This document shows positions 55,507-64,000 of a stretch of DNA of 64,000 nt, in pieces. A program made the translations under genes and the position numbers. The stretch is taken from positions 2,140,500 through 2,204,499 of the forward strand of contig CP121690.1 of the NCBI GenBank assembly GCA_038396605.1, written 5' to 3'. This stretch comes from Eubacteriales bacterium mix99 (GTDB taxonomy: Bacteria > Bacillota > Clostridia > Caldicoprobacterales > DTU083). Within the stretch, counting starts at the first letter, position 1. Every line of letters begins with the position of its first letter. Under the pieces are notes generated by a model, which was given only the letters and a program-made list of their open reading frames with translations, was not told where the DNA came from and did not search any database.

Positions 55507-55746
55507 ATGGGTGCGCTGAGAATTACATTGACGGTTGTATTGGCTATTATGGAGTTGTTTTTAATAGTAGTGGTTCTTTTGCAGGAGAGCAAGACCCCGG
55601 GAATATCCGGGACGATCTCAGGTGGAGCAGAGACTTTCTTCGGAAAGCACAAAGCCAGGAGCTATGAAGGAAAGCTTCGTCTGTTGACGAAAGTTTCGGC
55701 GATTGGATTTATTGTGCTTGCGATTGTTTTGTCAATCCTTCAATAA
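55507..55746 (+). CDS. secG: Preprotein translocase subunit SecG
   Basis: A 79-residue protein with two membrane helices (residues about 5-25 and 58-78) and the conserved cytoplasmic loop LLQESKTPGISGTISGGAETFFGK. It is the small subunit of SecYEG. GGGAGGG precedes the start. Its place before rnr, smpB and ssrA is the usual Firmicutes order. Confidence 0.96.
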   Translation: MGALRITLTVVLAIMELFLIVVVLLQESKTPGISGTISGGAETFFGKHKARSYEGKLRLLTKVSAIGFIVLAIVLSILQ

Positions 55747-55754
55747 GTATGGAT

Positions 55755-55790
55755 ATGCGGCAGGGGGAAAAGTCCTTTTGCCGTATTTTG
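55755..55790 (+). terminator. Terminator after secG
   Basis: ATGCGGCA at 55755-55762 pairs with TGCCGTAT at 55779-55786 (one G-U), followed by TTTTGGTTTTG. Confidence 0.7.
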
Positions 55791-56148
55791 GTTTTGCGTT
55801 GCACTGTACTTTTTATTCTGAGTTTACCGCGTTTTTGTTCATCGTCTTTGCTTTCACTGTTATGTACTATCATTTGTTGATGTATTACTCTCCGATCGTT
55901 CTCATTGGATACATTTTTGCTTAATATTGCCCTGGGTGGTTATCCTATAAACAGAATAGCTTTTAAGCAGAATGGATTGATGTATCATTCATGGAAGCTG
56001 CCTGTCCGGATGGTATGTTTTTTCGAACAGTTTTTGAAGGACTCCCCAATGAGTTTATTGGGTAAATAATTAAATAATAGAGAAAGTATGGAAGAGGAGG
56101 AGCTTTGACAAGAAGTGATTCCGATTAATTTGAATTTGGAGGAATGGA
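55791..56148. other. Leader or gap before rnr without a gene
   Basis: AT-rich, with no credible coding frame. A small hairpin, CCCAAT/ATTGGG, lies at 56045-56062 without a T run. An unused GAGGAGGAG site occurs at about 56094, and the real ribosome site for rnr is GGAGG at 56139. I see no known riboswitch. Confidence 0.5.
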
Positions 56149-58305
56149 ATGATTTTAAAGGAAAAGGAAGAAAGAAAAATGGAAAGAAAGGAGGACGGGG
56201 ATAAGGAAGAAAGAATTATGAGTCTGTTGTCTTCCGGAGAAGGGATCCCCCTTTATCCGGATCAGATGATGAAGGAATTGAAAGTTCCGGAGTCTGAGGA
56301 AGGCGTCTTCCTGGATCGGCTGGATGATATGGCGCAAAGAGGCTTGCTCATCCAAACCAAAAAGAAGAAGTATGCCCTGCCGGAGCTGCTTGGCTATCTG
56401 ACGGGTCGGCTGCAGGGAAATGCCAAGGGCTTTGGATTTCTGATCCCGGACAGTGCCGGGGAGGAAGACATATATCTTTCGGCTGAGAATCTTCACGGGG
56501 CAATGCATCACGACCGGATTATGGTCCGACTGCTGAAAAACGACGGAAAATCCAGGGAAGGAGAGGTGGTCCGGGTTCTGGAGCATGCCAATCAGACGGT
56601 CGTCGGGACATTTGAAAAAGATCGGCGTTTTGGATTTGTTGTACCGGACGACAAGAGAATTGGTCAGGATATTTTTATTGCGAAGGATGACATCAATGGC
56701 GCCAGGGACAATTACAAAGTGGTTGCCGAGATCCTGAAGTGGCCGGACAAGCGCCGAAATGCGGCAGGGCGCATTAAGGAGGTGTTGGGGCATAAGGACG
56801 ACGTGGGGACGGATATCCTGTCCATCATCCGACAATACGAGCTGCCAGAGGATTTTCCTGACAAGGTGATCCGGGAGGCGCAGCAGATTCCACAGACTGT
56901 ACCGGAAGAAGAGATCCGGAGAAGGAAGGATTTGCGGAATATGCGGATGGTGACCATAGACGGTCCCGATGCAAAGGATCTGGATGATGCTGTATCGGTT
57001 GAACCGCTGGACAATGGCAATTTCCTGCTGGGAGTGCATATTGCCGATGTGAGTTATTATGTGAGGAAAAACAGTGAGCTGGATCGGGAAGCCTATGCCA
57101 GGGGGACCAGCGTCTATCTGGTGGATCGGGTGATCCCCATGCTGCCAAGGGAACTGTCCAATGGCATCTGCAGCCTGAATCCAAAGGAAGACCGGCTTGC
57201 CCTGTCAGTGCTCATGGAAATCGATCATAGGGGAAAAGTGGTGGACCATCGGATTGAAGAAAGCGTGATCCGTTCCTCGGAACGAATGGTCTACGAGGAT
57301 GTAACCAAAATACTGGAAGAAAATGATCCGGAATTGATGGAACGATATCGTCCCCTGGTCAACGACTTCCGCAATATGGAAATCCTGAGCAGGATCCTTC
57401 GGAAGAAACGAATGCGCAGGGGCAGCATTGATTTTGACCTGGATGAAGCAAAAATCATATTGAATAAGAAAGGAAAACCCGTTGATGTCCGGCCCTATGA
57501 ACGCAGCATATCCAACCGGATCATTGAAGAGTTCATGCTGGTCTGCAATGAAACCGTGGCGGAGTATATGACGGGGAATGAAGTCCCTTTTCTGTACCGG
57601 ATTCATGAAGATCCCACGGCGGAGAAGCTGGAGGAATTCAATGAACTGATCCATAACTTCGGATATCATCTGAAGGGGAGCGGAGAAAAGATCCATCCCA
57701 AGAGCCTTCAGAATTTGCTGGAAAAAGTTCATGGAACCAGGGAAGAAGGCATCATCAGCGCCGTTATGCTTCGTTCCCTGCAGAAGGCGAGATACAGCAG
57801 CGAAAATGCAGGGCATTTTGGGCTGGCTGCCAAATATTATTGCCATTATACCTCCCCCATCCGCCGATACCCGGATTTAGTCGTTCATCGGATTATCAAG
57901 GATTTTATTCATAAACGGATGGATAAAAAGCACAGGGGAATGCTGGCCGGCAGTCTTCCGGAAGCAGCAGATCACTGTTCCGAACGGGAGAAAGTGGCCG
58001 ACGAAGCAGAGTGGGCCACGGAAGATCTGAAAAAGGCTGAATTCATGGCGGACAAGATCGGGGAGGAATATGACGGCATTATTTCCGGCGTAACGAACTA
58101 TGGCATCTACGTGGCGCTGGACAATACTGTGGAAGGCCTGATCCGGATGGTTGATCTGGACGATGATTACTATGTCTATGATGAAAAACATTATTGCCTG
58201 ATTGGTGAACACCGGAGGAAGACCTATTATTTGGGGGACACCATTCGTATCCGGGTGTCCCATGTGGATCTTGCCGCCAGGAATGTGGATTTTGTTCCGG
58301 CATAG
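56149..58305 (+). CDS. rnr: Ribonuclease R
   Basis: A 718-residue 3'-5' exoribonuclease of the RNB family, which degrades structured RNA and works with tmRNA and SmpB in clearing stalled mRNA. Domains in order: N-terminal winged helix (about 20-75), two cold-shock domains (GRLQGNAKGFGFLIPD; GTFEKDRRFGFVVPDD), the RNB catalytic domain (TIDGPDAKDLDDAVSVE with the metal-binding aspartates; SPIRRYPDLVVHRII) and a C-terminal S1 domain (YDGIISGVTNYGIYVAL). The basic lysine-rich tail of E. coli RNase R is missing, as often in Firmicutes. Confidence 0.96.
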   Translation: MILKEKEERKMERKEDGDKEERIMSLLSSGEGIPLYPDQMMKELKVPESEEGVFLDRLDDMAQRGLLIQTKKKKYALPELLGYLTGRLQGNAKGFGFLIPDSAGEEDIYLSAENLHGAMHHDRIMVRLLKNDGKSREGEVVRVLEHANQTVVGTFEKDRRFGFVVPDDKRIGQDIFIAKDDINGARDNYKVVAEILKWPDKRRNAAGRIKEVLGHKDDVGTDILSIIRQYELPEDFPDKVIREAQQIPQTVPEEEIRRRKDLRNMRMVTIDGPDAKDLDDAVSVEPLDNGNFLLGVHIADVSYYVRKNSELDREAYARGTSVYLVDRVIPMLPRELSNGICSLNPKEDRLALSVLMEIDHRGKVVDHRIEESVIRSSERMVYEDVTKILEENDPELMERYRPLVNDFRNMEILSRILRKKRMRRGSIDFDLDEAKIILNKKGKPVDVRPYERSISNRIIEEFMLVCNETVAEYMTGNEVPFLYRIHEDPTAEKLEEFNELIHNFGYHLKGSGEKIHPKSLQNLLEKVHGTREEGIISAVMLRSLQKARYSSENAGHFGLAAKYYCHYTSPIRRYPDLVVHRIIKDFIHKRMDKKHRGMLAGSLPEAADHCSEREKVADEAEWATEDLKKAEFMADKIGEEYDGIISGVTNYGIYVALDNTVEGLIRMVDLDDDYYVYDEKHYCLIGEHRRKTYYLGDTIRIRVSHVDLAARNVDFVPA

Positions 58306-58362
58306 AGCACCGGAAAGCGCATACAGAGGCATGTTGATGGCTTGGCCTGGCTTTTTCGTTCG

Positions 58363-58391
58363 TTGACAGATATCCGGAATTATGTTATAGT
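58363..58391 (+). promoter_or_regulatory. Sigma-A promoter of smpB-ssrA
   Basis: TTGACA at 58363-58368 and TATAGT at 58386-58391, spaced 17 bases. Confidence 0.8.
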
Positions 58392-58456
58392 ATCCAATGT
58401 TAGCGGCAGAATATTGCTGATTTTATAATGTTGGTTCCGATGAAGGTGGATTGATC

Positions 58457-58924
58457 ATGGCAGGGGATGGAATCAAGATAATTGCACAGAATAAAAAGGC
58501 TCGCCATGACTATTTTATCGAGGAAACCTACGAAGCCGGCATGGTATTGATCGGCACAGAGGTGAAATCCATCCGTCTTGGCAGGGTGAATCTGAAGGAC
58601 AGCTATGCCGATGTGAAGCAAGGGGAAGTTTATGTGCACAATATGCATATCAGTCCCTATGAGCAGGGTAACATTTTTAACCGGGATCCGCTGCGGGACC
58701 GGAAGCTACTGCTGAACCGGCGGGAAATCAACAAGCTTATCGGCTATATTCAGCAGAGAGGCTATTCCCTGATTCCGCTGCAGATTTATCTGTCCCATGG
58801 CCTGGTCAAGATGCAGCTGGCAGTTTCCAAAGGGAAAAAGCTCTATGATAAGCGCAGGGATATGGCAAAACGTGATGCGAAGCGTGACATGGAGCGGGCC
58901 TTCCGGGAGCACCAGAAGCTTTAA
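58457..58924 (+). CDS. smpB: SsrA-binding protein SmpB
   Basis: A 155-residue RNA-binding protein that delivers tmRNA to stalled ribosomes. Signatures: [67 protein letters not shown] and the basic C-terminal tail [19 protein letters not shown], which acts in the ribosomal A site. ATG at 58457; AAGGTGG precedes. Four bases after its stop the tmRNA begins. Confidence 0.97.
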   Translation: MAGDGIKIIAQNKKARHDYFIEETYEAGMVLIGTEVKSIRLGRVNLKDSYADVKQGEVYVHNMHISPYEQGNIFNRDPLRDRKLLLNRREINKLIGYIQQRGYSLIPLQIYLSHGLVKMQLAVSKGKKLYDKRRDMAKRDAKRDMERAFREHQKL

Positions 58925-58928
58925 ATAT

Positions 58929-59285
58929 GGGGGCGTACTGGATTCGACGGGGATAGTAGAAGCGCGAGAAGCGAGCCGCGGATTTCGGGGCCGCGTCAAC
59001 AACCTGAAGCTTAAACACAAACGCTAATAACGATAATAATTTAGCACTCGCAGCTTAAACGCTGTGACGTTCGCCCTGTAGTTCCCGCGCTATAGGTGCC
59101 GGGCGACGATAAGGCGGGGAACCAGCCTGCTTAAGCTTTGCAGCAGGTGGGATTGATGAAGCTACTGAAGCCCGGATCCTGTCAGTGGGAGCCGGGTGGA
59201 GGGAATGTCAAAATGCTGACTGCGCTCGGAGATGCTTTCGCCGATATATCTTCGGACAGGGGTTCAACTCCCCTCGCCTCCACCA
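58929..59285 (+). ncRNA. ssrA: Transfer-messenger RNA
   Basis: Standard one-piece tmRNA. The 5' end GGGGGCGTACTGGATTCGAC pairs with the 3' end, which has the T-arm GGGGTTCAACTCCCC, the acceptor strand and an encoded CCA at 59283-59285. The tag frame is 59023-59058: GCT AAT AAC GAT AAT AAT TTA GCA CTC GCA GCT TAA, giving the degradation tag ANNDNNLALAA. Length 357 is typical. It follows smpB directly. Confidence 0.97.
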
Positions 59286-59289
59286 TCAT

Positions 59290-59343
59290 AACCCCTGCCC
59301 ATATTGATTATTACATTGATATCAATATGGGCAGGGGTTTTTA
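59290..59343 (+). terminator. Very strong terminator after ssrA
   Basis: A perfect 19-bp stem: 59290-59308 (AACCCCTGCCCATATTGAT) with 59321-59339, loop of 12 bases, then TTTTTATTATTTT. Confidence 0.95.
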
Positions 59344-59435
59344 TTATTTTATCAACGGATGCAGACAGGATGTGAAGTAGGCTTTGGCATTGGCGCAGTT
59401 CCGGGCGAAAAATATACCATCCTGCCCGCACAGGC

Positions 59436-59651
59436 TACAGGAATCTTTGCAAGCAATGGAGCCGACTGGACAACGCCGCAAAAATATTTCCCCCTACCAG
59501 CTCGAAATGGGGTACAAAGGTTTTTCGCTTTGTCTGTGAACTGATTGAACCGGTAGACAGTGTGGAAACCTCTGTTATTTTCCTTTCAGCCCTACTGTTG
59601 TTTGAAAGGAAAATGTTATGGGCAGAAATTCAGAGAAGGCTGCACTTATGA
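59436..59651 (+). pseudogene. N-terminal remnant of a condensation-domain/acyltransferase-like gene
   Basis: No start codon is present, but the frame reads KQWSRLDNAAKIFPPTSSKW and then TKVFRFVCELIEPVD, the hallmark opening of the alcohol-acetyltransferase/condensation-domain-like proteins common in Clostridia (LDNAAKIFP...FR...L.EPVD). After EPVD the match decays (SVETSVIFLSALLLFERKML) to a stop at 59649. About 70 codons remain of a gene normally above 400. It lies directly behind the ssrA terminator, a frequent integration hotspot. Confidence 0.75.
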
Positions 59652-59656
59652 CATGA

Positions 59657-59685
59657 TTGTATCACCCCAATAGAAGTGATATACT
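59657..59685 (+). promoter_or_regulatory. Promoter of the aldolase gene
   Basis: TTGTAT at 59657-59662 and TATACT at 59680-59685, spaced 17 bases. Confidence 0.65.
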
Positions 59686-59782
59686 TATTATGGATATATG
59701 AAGTGGGTTTACAGGCTTATTGCCTGACGTAAGGGGTTTGTTGGCTGGGATATCCAAATAATAATAAGCGAGGTGCAAAAGC

Positions 59783-60670
59783 ATGAATCTGGAACAAGCA
59801 GAAAGAATGAGCAAGGGAAAGGGATTTATTGCGGCGCTCGACCAGAGCGGGGGCAGCACACCCAAAGCACTGGCAGCATATGGGATCCCGAAAGGTTCGT
59901 ACTCCGGAGAGAAGGAGATGTTTGAACTCGTACACAAGATGAGGACAAGAATCATAACGAGTCCGGCATTTACTTCCGGGCATATTCTTGGCGCAATTCT
60001 TTTTGAGCAGACTATGGAAAGGGAAGTCGGGGGCATGCCCACGGGGGATTATCTCTGGGAGAAAAAAGGCATTGTTCCGATTTTGAAAGTGGACAAAGGT
60101 CTTGCAGATCCTGAAAACGGAGTGCAGCTGATGAAGCCGATCCCTGATTTGGATAAGCTTCTGGAGCGCGCGGTAAAGCATCATATTTTTGGCACCAAGA
60201 TGCGTTCTGTGATAAAAAGCGCAAATCCGAAGGGCATTGAACAGATCGTTGATCAGCAGTTTGAATATGGCAGGCAGATTTTGGATGCCGGCCTTGTCCC
60301 CATTCTGGAGCCGGAAGTGGATATCAAGAGTCCGGACAAGAAAGAGTCGGAGAGGCTTCTTCGGGATGGTATCCTGAACGGACTCAGGAGCCTGAAGGAG
60401 AACGGGAAGGTTATGCTGAAGCTGTCGATTCCAACAGAGGATAATTTCTATGCGGACCTGATTGAGCATCCCCGTGTTATGCGCGTGGTAGCACTGTCCG
60501 GGGGCTACAGCAGGGAGATGGCAAATGAAAGGCTTGCCCGGAACCACGGGCTTATTGCCAGCTTCTCCAGGGCATTGTCGGAGGGGCTTTCCGCCAAACA
60601 AACCGATGAAGAGTTCCATTCGATGCTTGCTGATTCGATAGAGAAGATCTATCATGCATCCATATCCTGA
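59783..60670 (+). CDS. fda: Fructose-bisphosphate aldolase, class I
   Basis: A 295-residue Schiff-base aldolase of the short bacterial type, cleaving fructose-1,6-bisphosphate. Family marks: [61 protein letters not shown], and [11 protein letters not shown] with the Schiff-base lysine; the phosphate-binding [15 protein letters not shown] is near the end. Own promoter and terminator. It complements the pgk-eno operon; class I aldolases often act when sugar is scarce or in gluconeogenesis. Confidence 0.95.
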   Translation: MNLEQAERMSKGKGFIAALDQSGGSTPKALAAYGIPKGSYSGEKEMFELVHKMRTRIITSPAFTSGHILGAILFEQTMEREVGGMPTGDYLWEKKGIVPILKVDKGLADPENGVQLMKPIPDLDKLLERAVKHHIFGTKMRSVIKSANPKGIEQIVDQQFEYGRQILDAGLVPILEPEVDIKSPDKKESERLLRDGILNGLRSLKENGKVMLKLSIPTEDNFYADLIEHPRVMRVVALSGGYSREMANERLARNHGLIASFSRALSEGLSAKQTDEEFHSMLADSIEKIYHASIS

Positions 60671-60732
60671 TCCGTAAGGAGACAGAATAACAAATTTGGA
60701 AGACCAATAAATTGATCAATGAAACAGGAACA

Positions 60733-60779
60733 GATCAGGAGGGTGTTACGCCAGTGACCTGACTTCCCTCCTGGTCTTT
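60733..60779 (+). terminator. Terminator after the aldolase gene
   Basis: GATCAGGAGGG at 60733-60743 pairs with CCCTCCTGGTC at 60766-60776 (one G-U), then TTTAT. The remaining gap to 60988 is AT-rich and shows no other feature. Confidence 0.75.
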
Positions 60780-60988
60780 ATACTGTCTATCTCTATACAG
60801 CATGTCAATATATTATGCTATTTACCGATAATAGTATAAAGAAAATCAAAAAATACATAATGCAGCATAATGCAGCAATAATGAGTGCAGGACAAAGCAT
60901 ATTCTATGGCCTCCTAAACCCTTTTTGAAAACAGACGATATATAAGTATTAGAGAGTTACAGGAGAAATATGGGGGGCTTAGACTTAC

Positions 60989-61996
60989 ATGAGGCATCAA
61001 AACATCAACATCGTAGGTACGGGCATTTATCATCCGAGGCATCGGGTTGGCAACCAATATTTCATTCATCATTTTGAAAAAATGGGTAAAGACGTTTCCG
61101 GTTTATTAAAACATTTGGAGAGGGAATACCGGTATCTGTCAGACGATCCGGATGAAACCGCAGTCACAATGGGCTGTCATGCATGCCTGGCAGCTTTGAA
61201 GAATGCAGGCATCGGCATGGAAGAGGTGGATTTGCTTGTTTTTGCCACAGATACACCGGAATTTACCTCCCCGACCAATGCCATCAAGCTGCTGGACATG
61301 CTTGGCGGACCAAATATACAAATGGCATATGACACCAATTCCAACTGTCTGGGCATGATAACGGCTTTGGACCAGGCCAGCCGGATTCTGATGACGAACA
61401 GACGATTTCACAAGGCTTTGGTCGTCGGCTCCATGTTGTTCAGCTCGGTCAGCAGCAGGAAGGATGTGGTCTCCTATTCCAACTTCGGGGATGCTGCCGC
61501 AGCTGTTGTTTTGAAAAAAGAGGAAGAAGATGAAAAGAGGGGATTCTTGGATTCCGCTCATTACACACAGACTTCCGAATGTGACTGCATACGTATGCCC
61601 AAGGCAGGGTTCTCCAAAGTTATTCGGGATGGAGTGGAACATGACGAAGATAAGAAATGGTATTGGGAACCATTCGATGGCAGTTTTATTTCCGATATCT
61701 GGGAAAGACTCATTCGGGAGCTTACGGAAGACTATCATTTGAAGCCTTCGGATCTTGGACATCTCATTTTTTCCCAGTTTACCGTGCCGGATACCAGGCG
61801 AACGCTGGACAAGCTGGGTATTGGTTATGACAGGACGACATACGTGGGAAAGGAATATGGATACACCGGGACAACAAGCCCGGTTTTGGCATTGGACCGG
61901 GCCCTGAAGACGGGAAAGATCCATAGAAAAGATTATGTTACAATTTGTTCCATGGGATCCGGCACAACGGTCAGCGTTCTGCTGTTCCGGTTTTGA
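60989..61996 (+). CDS. FabH-like 3-oxoacyl-ACP synthase III family protein with altered active site
   Basis: A 335-residue thiolase-fold protein. The acyl-accepting Cys120 is in DTNSNCLGMI. The N-terminal half is FabH-like (INIVGTGIYHPRHRV, DLLVFATDTPEFTSPTNA, SNFGDAAAAVVL). In the C-terminal half the usual HQAN motif is SQFT (LIFSQFTVPD) and the Asn of the YGNTSAAS motif is Thr (YGYTGTTSP), so the decarboxylation residues are missing. It therefore probably transfers or hydrolyses acyl groups rather than condensing malonyl-ACP. A 132-residue protein of unknown function follows after 79 bases. Confidence 0.85.
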   Translation: MRHQNINIVGTGIYHPRHRVGNQYFIHHFEKMGKDVSGLLKHLEREYRYLSDDPDETAVTMGCHACLAALKNAGIGMEEVDLLVFATDTPEFTSPTNAIKLLDMLGGPNIQMAYDTNSNCLGMITALDQASRILMTNRRFHKALVVGSMLFSSVSSRKDVVSYSNFGDAAAAVVLKKEEEDEKRGFLDSAHYTQTSECDCIRMPKAGFSKVIRDGVEHDEDKKWYWEPFDGSFISDIWERLIRELTEDYHLKPSDLGHLIFSQFTVPDTRRTLDKLGIGYDRTTYVGKEYGYTGTTSPVLALDRALKTGKIHRKDYVTICSMGSGTTVSVLLFRF

Positions 61997-62075
61997 CAAC
62001 TTTCCGTATTCTGATATTTGCGGAAGAACCGGATTACGTTGTTTCAAATAATTACAAAAGGCAGGAGAGAGGAAA

Positions 62076-62474
62076 ATGGCAAAATATCAAAAAAACAAGG
62101 CAAATTACGAGATGAATGTGGATCGGGTAAACAAGGTCCTGCATTTAAAGGCAGATGGATTTTTCAATGAAGAAGACGGAAAATCCTTTCTGGAGGACTA
62201 CGACAGGATTGTCCAGACCTTTCCCACGAAAGAGTATGCTCTCATCATCGACGTACCGGATTTGAAGCCATCCGGCAGTAAGGTTGCAGAAATGCTGGGG
62301 ACTTTGCTGCAAAGATATATGAGTGTTTCCTTCCGGAAAAGATATTTGATAACCAAAGGGAATACCATAACTGTTATGCAGTTCAAAAGACTGGGTCAGC
62401 ACATTCCCGGCTGGAAGGATGGAGTGGAGTATGTAATCGATTACGCGGAAGCAATGCAAAAATCCAGAGAATAG
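62076..62474 (+). CDS. Small cytoplasmic protein of unknown function (SpoIIAA-like features)
   Basis: A 132-residue protein without membrane segments. The beta-alpha pattern (VDRVNKVLHLKADGFFNEED, YALIIDVPDLKPSGSKVAEM, KRYLITKGNTITVMQFKRLG) resembles the STAS/SpoIIAA-like fold, where an acidic strand is followed by a serine-containing turn, but similarity is weak. GGAGAGAGG precedes the start. It lies in the same direction as the FabH-like gene and is closed by a strong terminator, so the two likely form an operon and may act together. Confidence 0.75.
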   Translation: MAKYQKNKANYEMNVDRVNKVLHLKADGFFNEEDGKSFLEDYDRIVQTFPTKEYALIIDVPDLKPSGSKVAEMLGTLLQRYMSVSFRKRYLITKGNTITVMQFKRLGQHIPGWKDGVEYVIDYAEAMQKSRE

Positions 62475-62486
62475 GGATGGACTGGG

Positions 62487-62523
62487 AAGCCATTTCTGTT
62501 GTATACAGGAATGGCTTTTTTTC
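62487..62523 (+). terminator. Terminator after the FabH-like operon
   Basis: AAGCCATTTCTG pairs with CAGGAATGGCTT, followed by a run of seven T. Confidence 0.9.
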
Positions 62524-62679
62524 AAAGTAGTTTTTGCAGATGGATCCCATCGCAGGCACAGGTGCCTGTCATATATTTACATAAAATAAAGATGCTCTTT
62601 TGTTCCTGCAGATTCGCTATTCCAAATGTTTTGTGATAGAATATGTGACGGTAAAAATATAAAAAAGGATGCGAACATT

Positions 62680-64000
62680 TTGAAGCTTTCACAAAACCGC
62701 GATATGGACATGTGTAATGGACCCTTATTCAAAAAAATGCTGTTGTTTGCCCTGCCCCTTATGGCAATGAATGTTCTGCAGCTGCTGTTCAATGCTGCTG
62801 ACATTATCGTAGTCGGGCGCTTTTCAGGCAAGGAAGCAATGGCTGCAGTTGGAGCCACAGGGTCTCTGATCAGCCTTCTTGTCAATTTTTTCATGGGATT
62901 GTCCGTTGGTACCAGCGTTATTGTTGCCCAGGAATATGGCGCGGACAGGCCGGATTCCGTAAGCCGGACGGTTCATACTTCCATTGCCATCAGTTCCATC
63001 GGCGGGATCATTGTCATGGTTTTGGGGCTCATTCTCTGTAAGCCATTGCTGGAGCTGATGGGCACTCCGGAGGATATTATTGATCTGTCCACAACTTATA
63101 TGAGGATTTACTTTCTCGGACTGCCGGCCAGTATGGTCTTTAACTTCAGTGCGGCAGTTTTGCGTGCCATAGGCGACAGCCGGCATCCAATGTACTATCT
63201 TACCATTGCCGGTATTGTCAATGTGATACTCAATTTGTTTTTTGTGCTGGTGGTGCATATGAGTGTTGCAGGCGTCGCATGGGCTACGATAATTTCCCAG
63301 TACATTTCTGTGGTTCTGATTCTTCTCTGTTTGTACCGAAGCAACGGAGCCATCCAGTTTATGCCCCGGGAAACACGCATTGACAGGGAGCAGCTGAAGG
63401 AGATTGTGAAAATCGGACTGCCGGCAGGCTTCCAGAATTTCTTGTTCTCTCTTTCCAATGTGACCGTTCAGTCTGCCGTGAATTCCTTCGGGTCCACCAT
63501 GGTGGCAGCCAATTCCGCGGCCAGCAACATCGAAAATCTGGTGGGAACCACGATGAATGCCTATTATAACTCTGCCATTACTTTTACCGGTCAGAATATG
63601 GGAGCGGGGAAGTATAGGCGGATCGATACCATAGCAAAGGTTTCCACGATGTTTGTGTTTGCTACCTGGATTCTTTTAAGCGGTGGCATCATACTGTTCG
63701 GAAAGCCATTGCTTCATATATATACGGCTGATCCGGAGGTGATCCGTTTGGGAAATATACGTCTGAATATCATGATGGCCGTATACTTTACCTGCGGTAT
63801 CATGAACGTGTTTCCAGGCCTTACCCGCGGGATGGGCTACTCCATTCTTCCGATGCTCTGTACGCTGATCGGGGCCTGCATCTTGCGAATCGTATGGATT
63901 TATACTATTTTTGTATGGAAACCGACGATCATGATGCTTTATGCCTGCTATCCGGTTACCTGGGCCCTGGCCGGGCTGGGGCAGGTTGCCAGCTTCTTTT
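62680..64000 (+). CDS. MATE-family efflux transporter, 3' end outside the window
   Basis: The start is a TTG at 62680 with AAGGATG about nine bases upstream (KLSQNRDMDMCNGPLF); an ATG at 62704 is the alternative. The frame stays open to the window end, about 440 codons, so nearly the whole protein is present. It has about twelve hydrophobic segments and the MATE family pattern: LLFALPLMAMNVLQLLFNAA, DIIVVGRFSGKEAMAAVGAT, ALRAIGDSRHPM, GLPAGFQNFLFSLSN, SITFTGQNMGAGKYRRI (family QNxGAxK) and LTRGMGYSILPM. It exports drugs or metabolites using a sodium or proton gradient. Confidence 0.92.
   Translation, partial: MKLSQNRDMDMCNGPLFKKMLLFALPLMAMNVLQLLFNAADIIVVGRFSGKEAMAAVGATGSLISLLVNFFMGLSVGTSVIVAQEYGADRPDSVSRTVHTSIAISSIGGIIVMVLGLILCKPLLELMGTPEDIIDLSTTYMRIYFLGLPASMVFNFSAAVLRAIGDSRHPMYYLTIAGIVNVILNLFFVLVVHMSVAGVAWATIISQYISVVLILLCLYRSNGAIQFMPRETRIDREQLKEIVKIGLPAGFQNFLFSLSNVTVQSAVNSFGSTMVAANSAASNIENLVGTTMNAYYNSAITFTGQNMGAGKYRRIDTIAKVSTMFVFATWILLSGGIILFGKPLLHIYTADPEVIRLGNIRLNIMMAVYFTCGIMNVFPGLTRGMGYSILPMLCTLIGACILRIVWIYTIFVWKPTIMMLYACYPVTWALAGLGQVASFF

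Overview
The window looks like chromosome from an anaerobic, low-to-mid GC Gram-positive bacterium of the class Clostridia. The evidence is the Rex redox repressor, iron-sulfur serine dehydratase (sdaAB-sdaAA), a GlpP antiterminator, class II GalT, a pgk-tpiA-gpmI-eno operon followed by secG, rnr, smpB and ssrA, a tmRNA tag ending LALAA, strong AGGAGG ribosome sites and consensus sigma-A promoters. I cannot name the genus. A Lachnospiraceae-like gut or plant-matter anaerobe is an inference from the sugar genes.

Positions 1-11272 hold a carbohydrate and small-molecule catabolic region: a cut-off LacI regulator, a GH5 glycosidase, a Gfo/Idh/MocA dehydrogenase, a xylose-isomerase-like protein, an Old Yellow Enzyme reductase, a second LacI regulator, an SDR, a large fumarate-reductase-type flavoprotein and a second Gfo/Idh/MocA protein. 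Two LacI/CcpA-type operators lie in front of its transcription units. Positions 11423-18483 are a glycerol-phosphate block: glpP, a leader terminator that may be its target, a GlpA-like/GlpB-like/DUF1667 trio, an egsA/araM-type glycerol-1-phosphate dehydrogenase and glpK on its own promoter.

Positions 18557-24250 are AT-rich and worn: a SurA-N-like exported protein, two exported proteins of unknown function, two ABC-2-like membrane proteins, three pieces of broken ABC transporter genes and a frameshifted YefM/Phd antitoxin. Then follows an efflux or lipoprotein-release type transporter (membrane-fusion lipoprotein, 949-residue FtsX-like permease, two ATPases), whose second ATPase ends in an AbrB-like domain. 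A deletion scar (sensor head joined to an LplC-type permease tail) and a complete IS30-like element with 30-bp terminal inverted repeats (30942-32629) close this region.

Positions 32643-50244 are mostly housekeeping: serine dehydratase, aconitase, an ABC-F protein, rex, manA, a rhomboid protease, a DUF362 ferredoxin protein, galT-galK, ldh, a Y-family polymerase, a nitrilase-fold protein lacking two catalytic residues, and trmL. Positions 50245-62474 carry the glycolytic operon with a Rex-operator-like site on its proximal promoter, secG, rnr, smpB, ssrA, a class I fructose-bisphosphate aldolase and a FabH-like protein. A MATE transporter runs off the right edge.

The central-metabolism parts fit one picture. 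Sugars and glycerol enter as phosphates, lower glycolysis and lactate dehydrogenase process them, and Rex senses the NADH/NAD ratio. The strongest candidate for an undescribed system is the 2.4-11.3 kb redox cluster. The ABC ATPase-AbrB fusion and the nitrilase-fold pseudoenzyme are the other leads.
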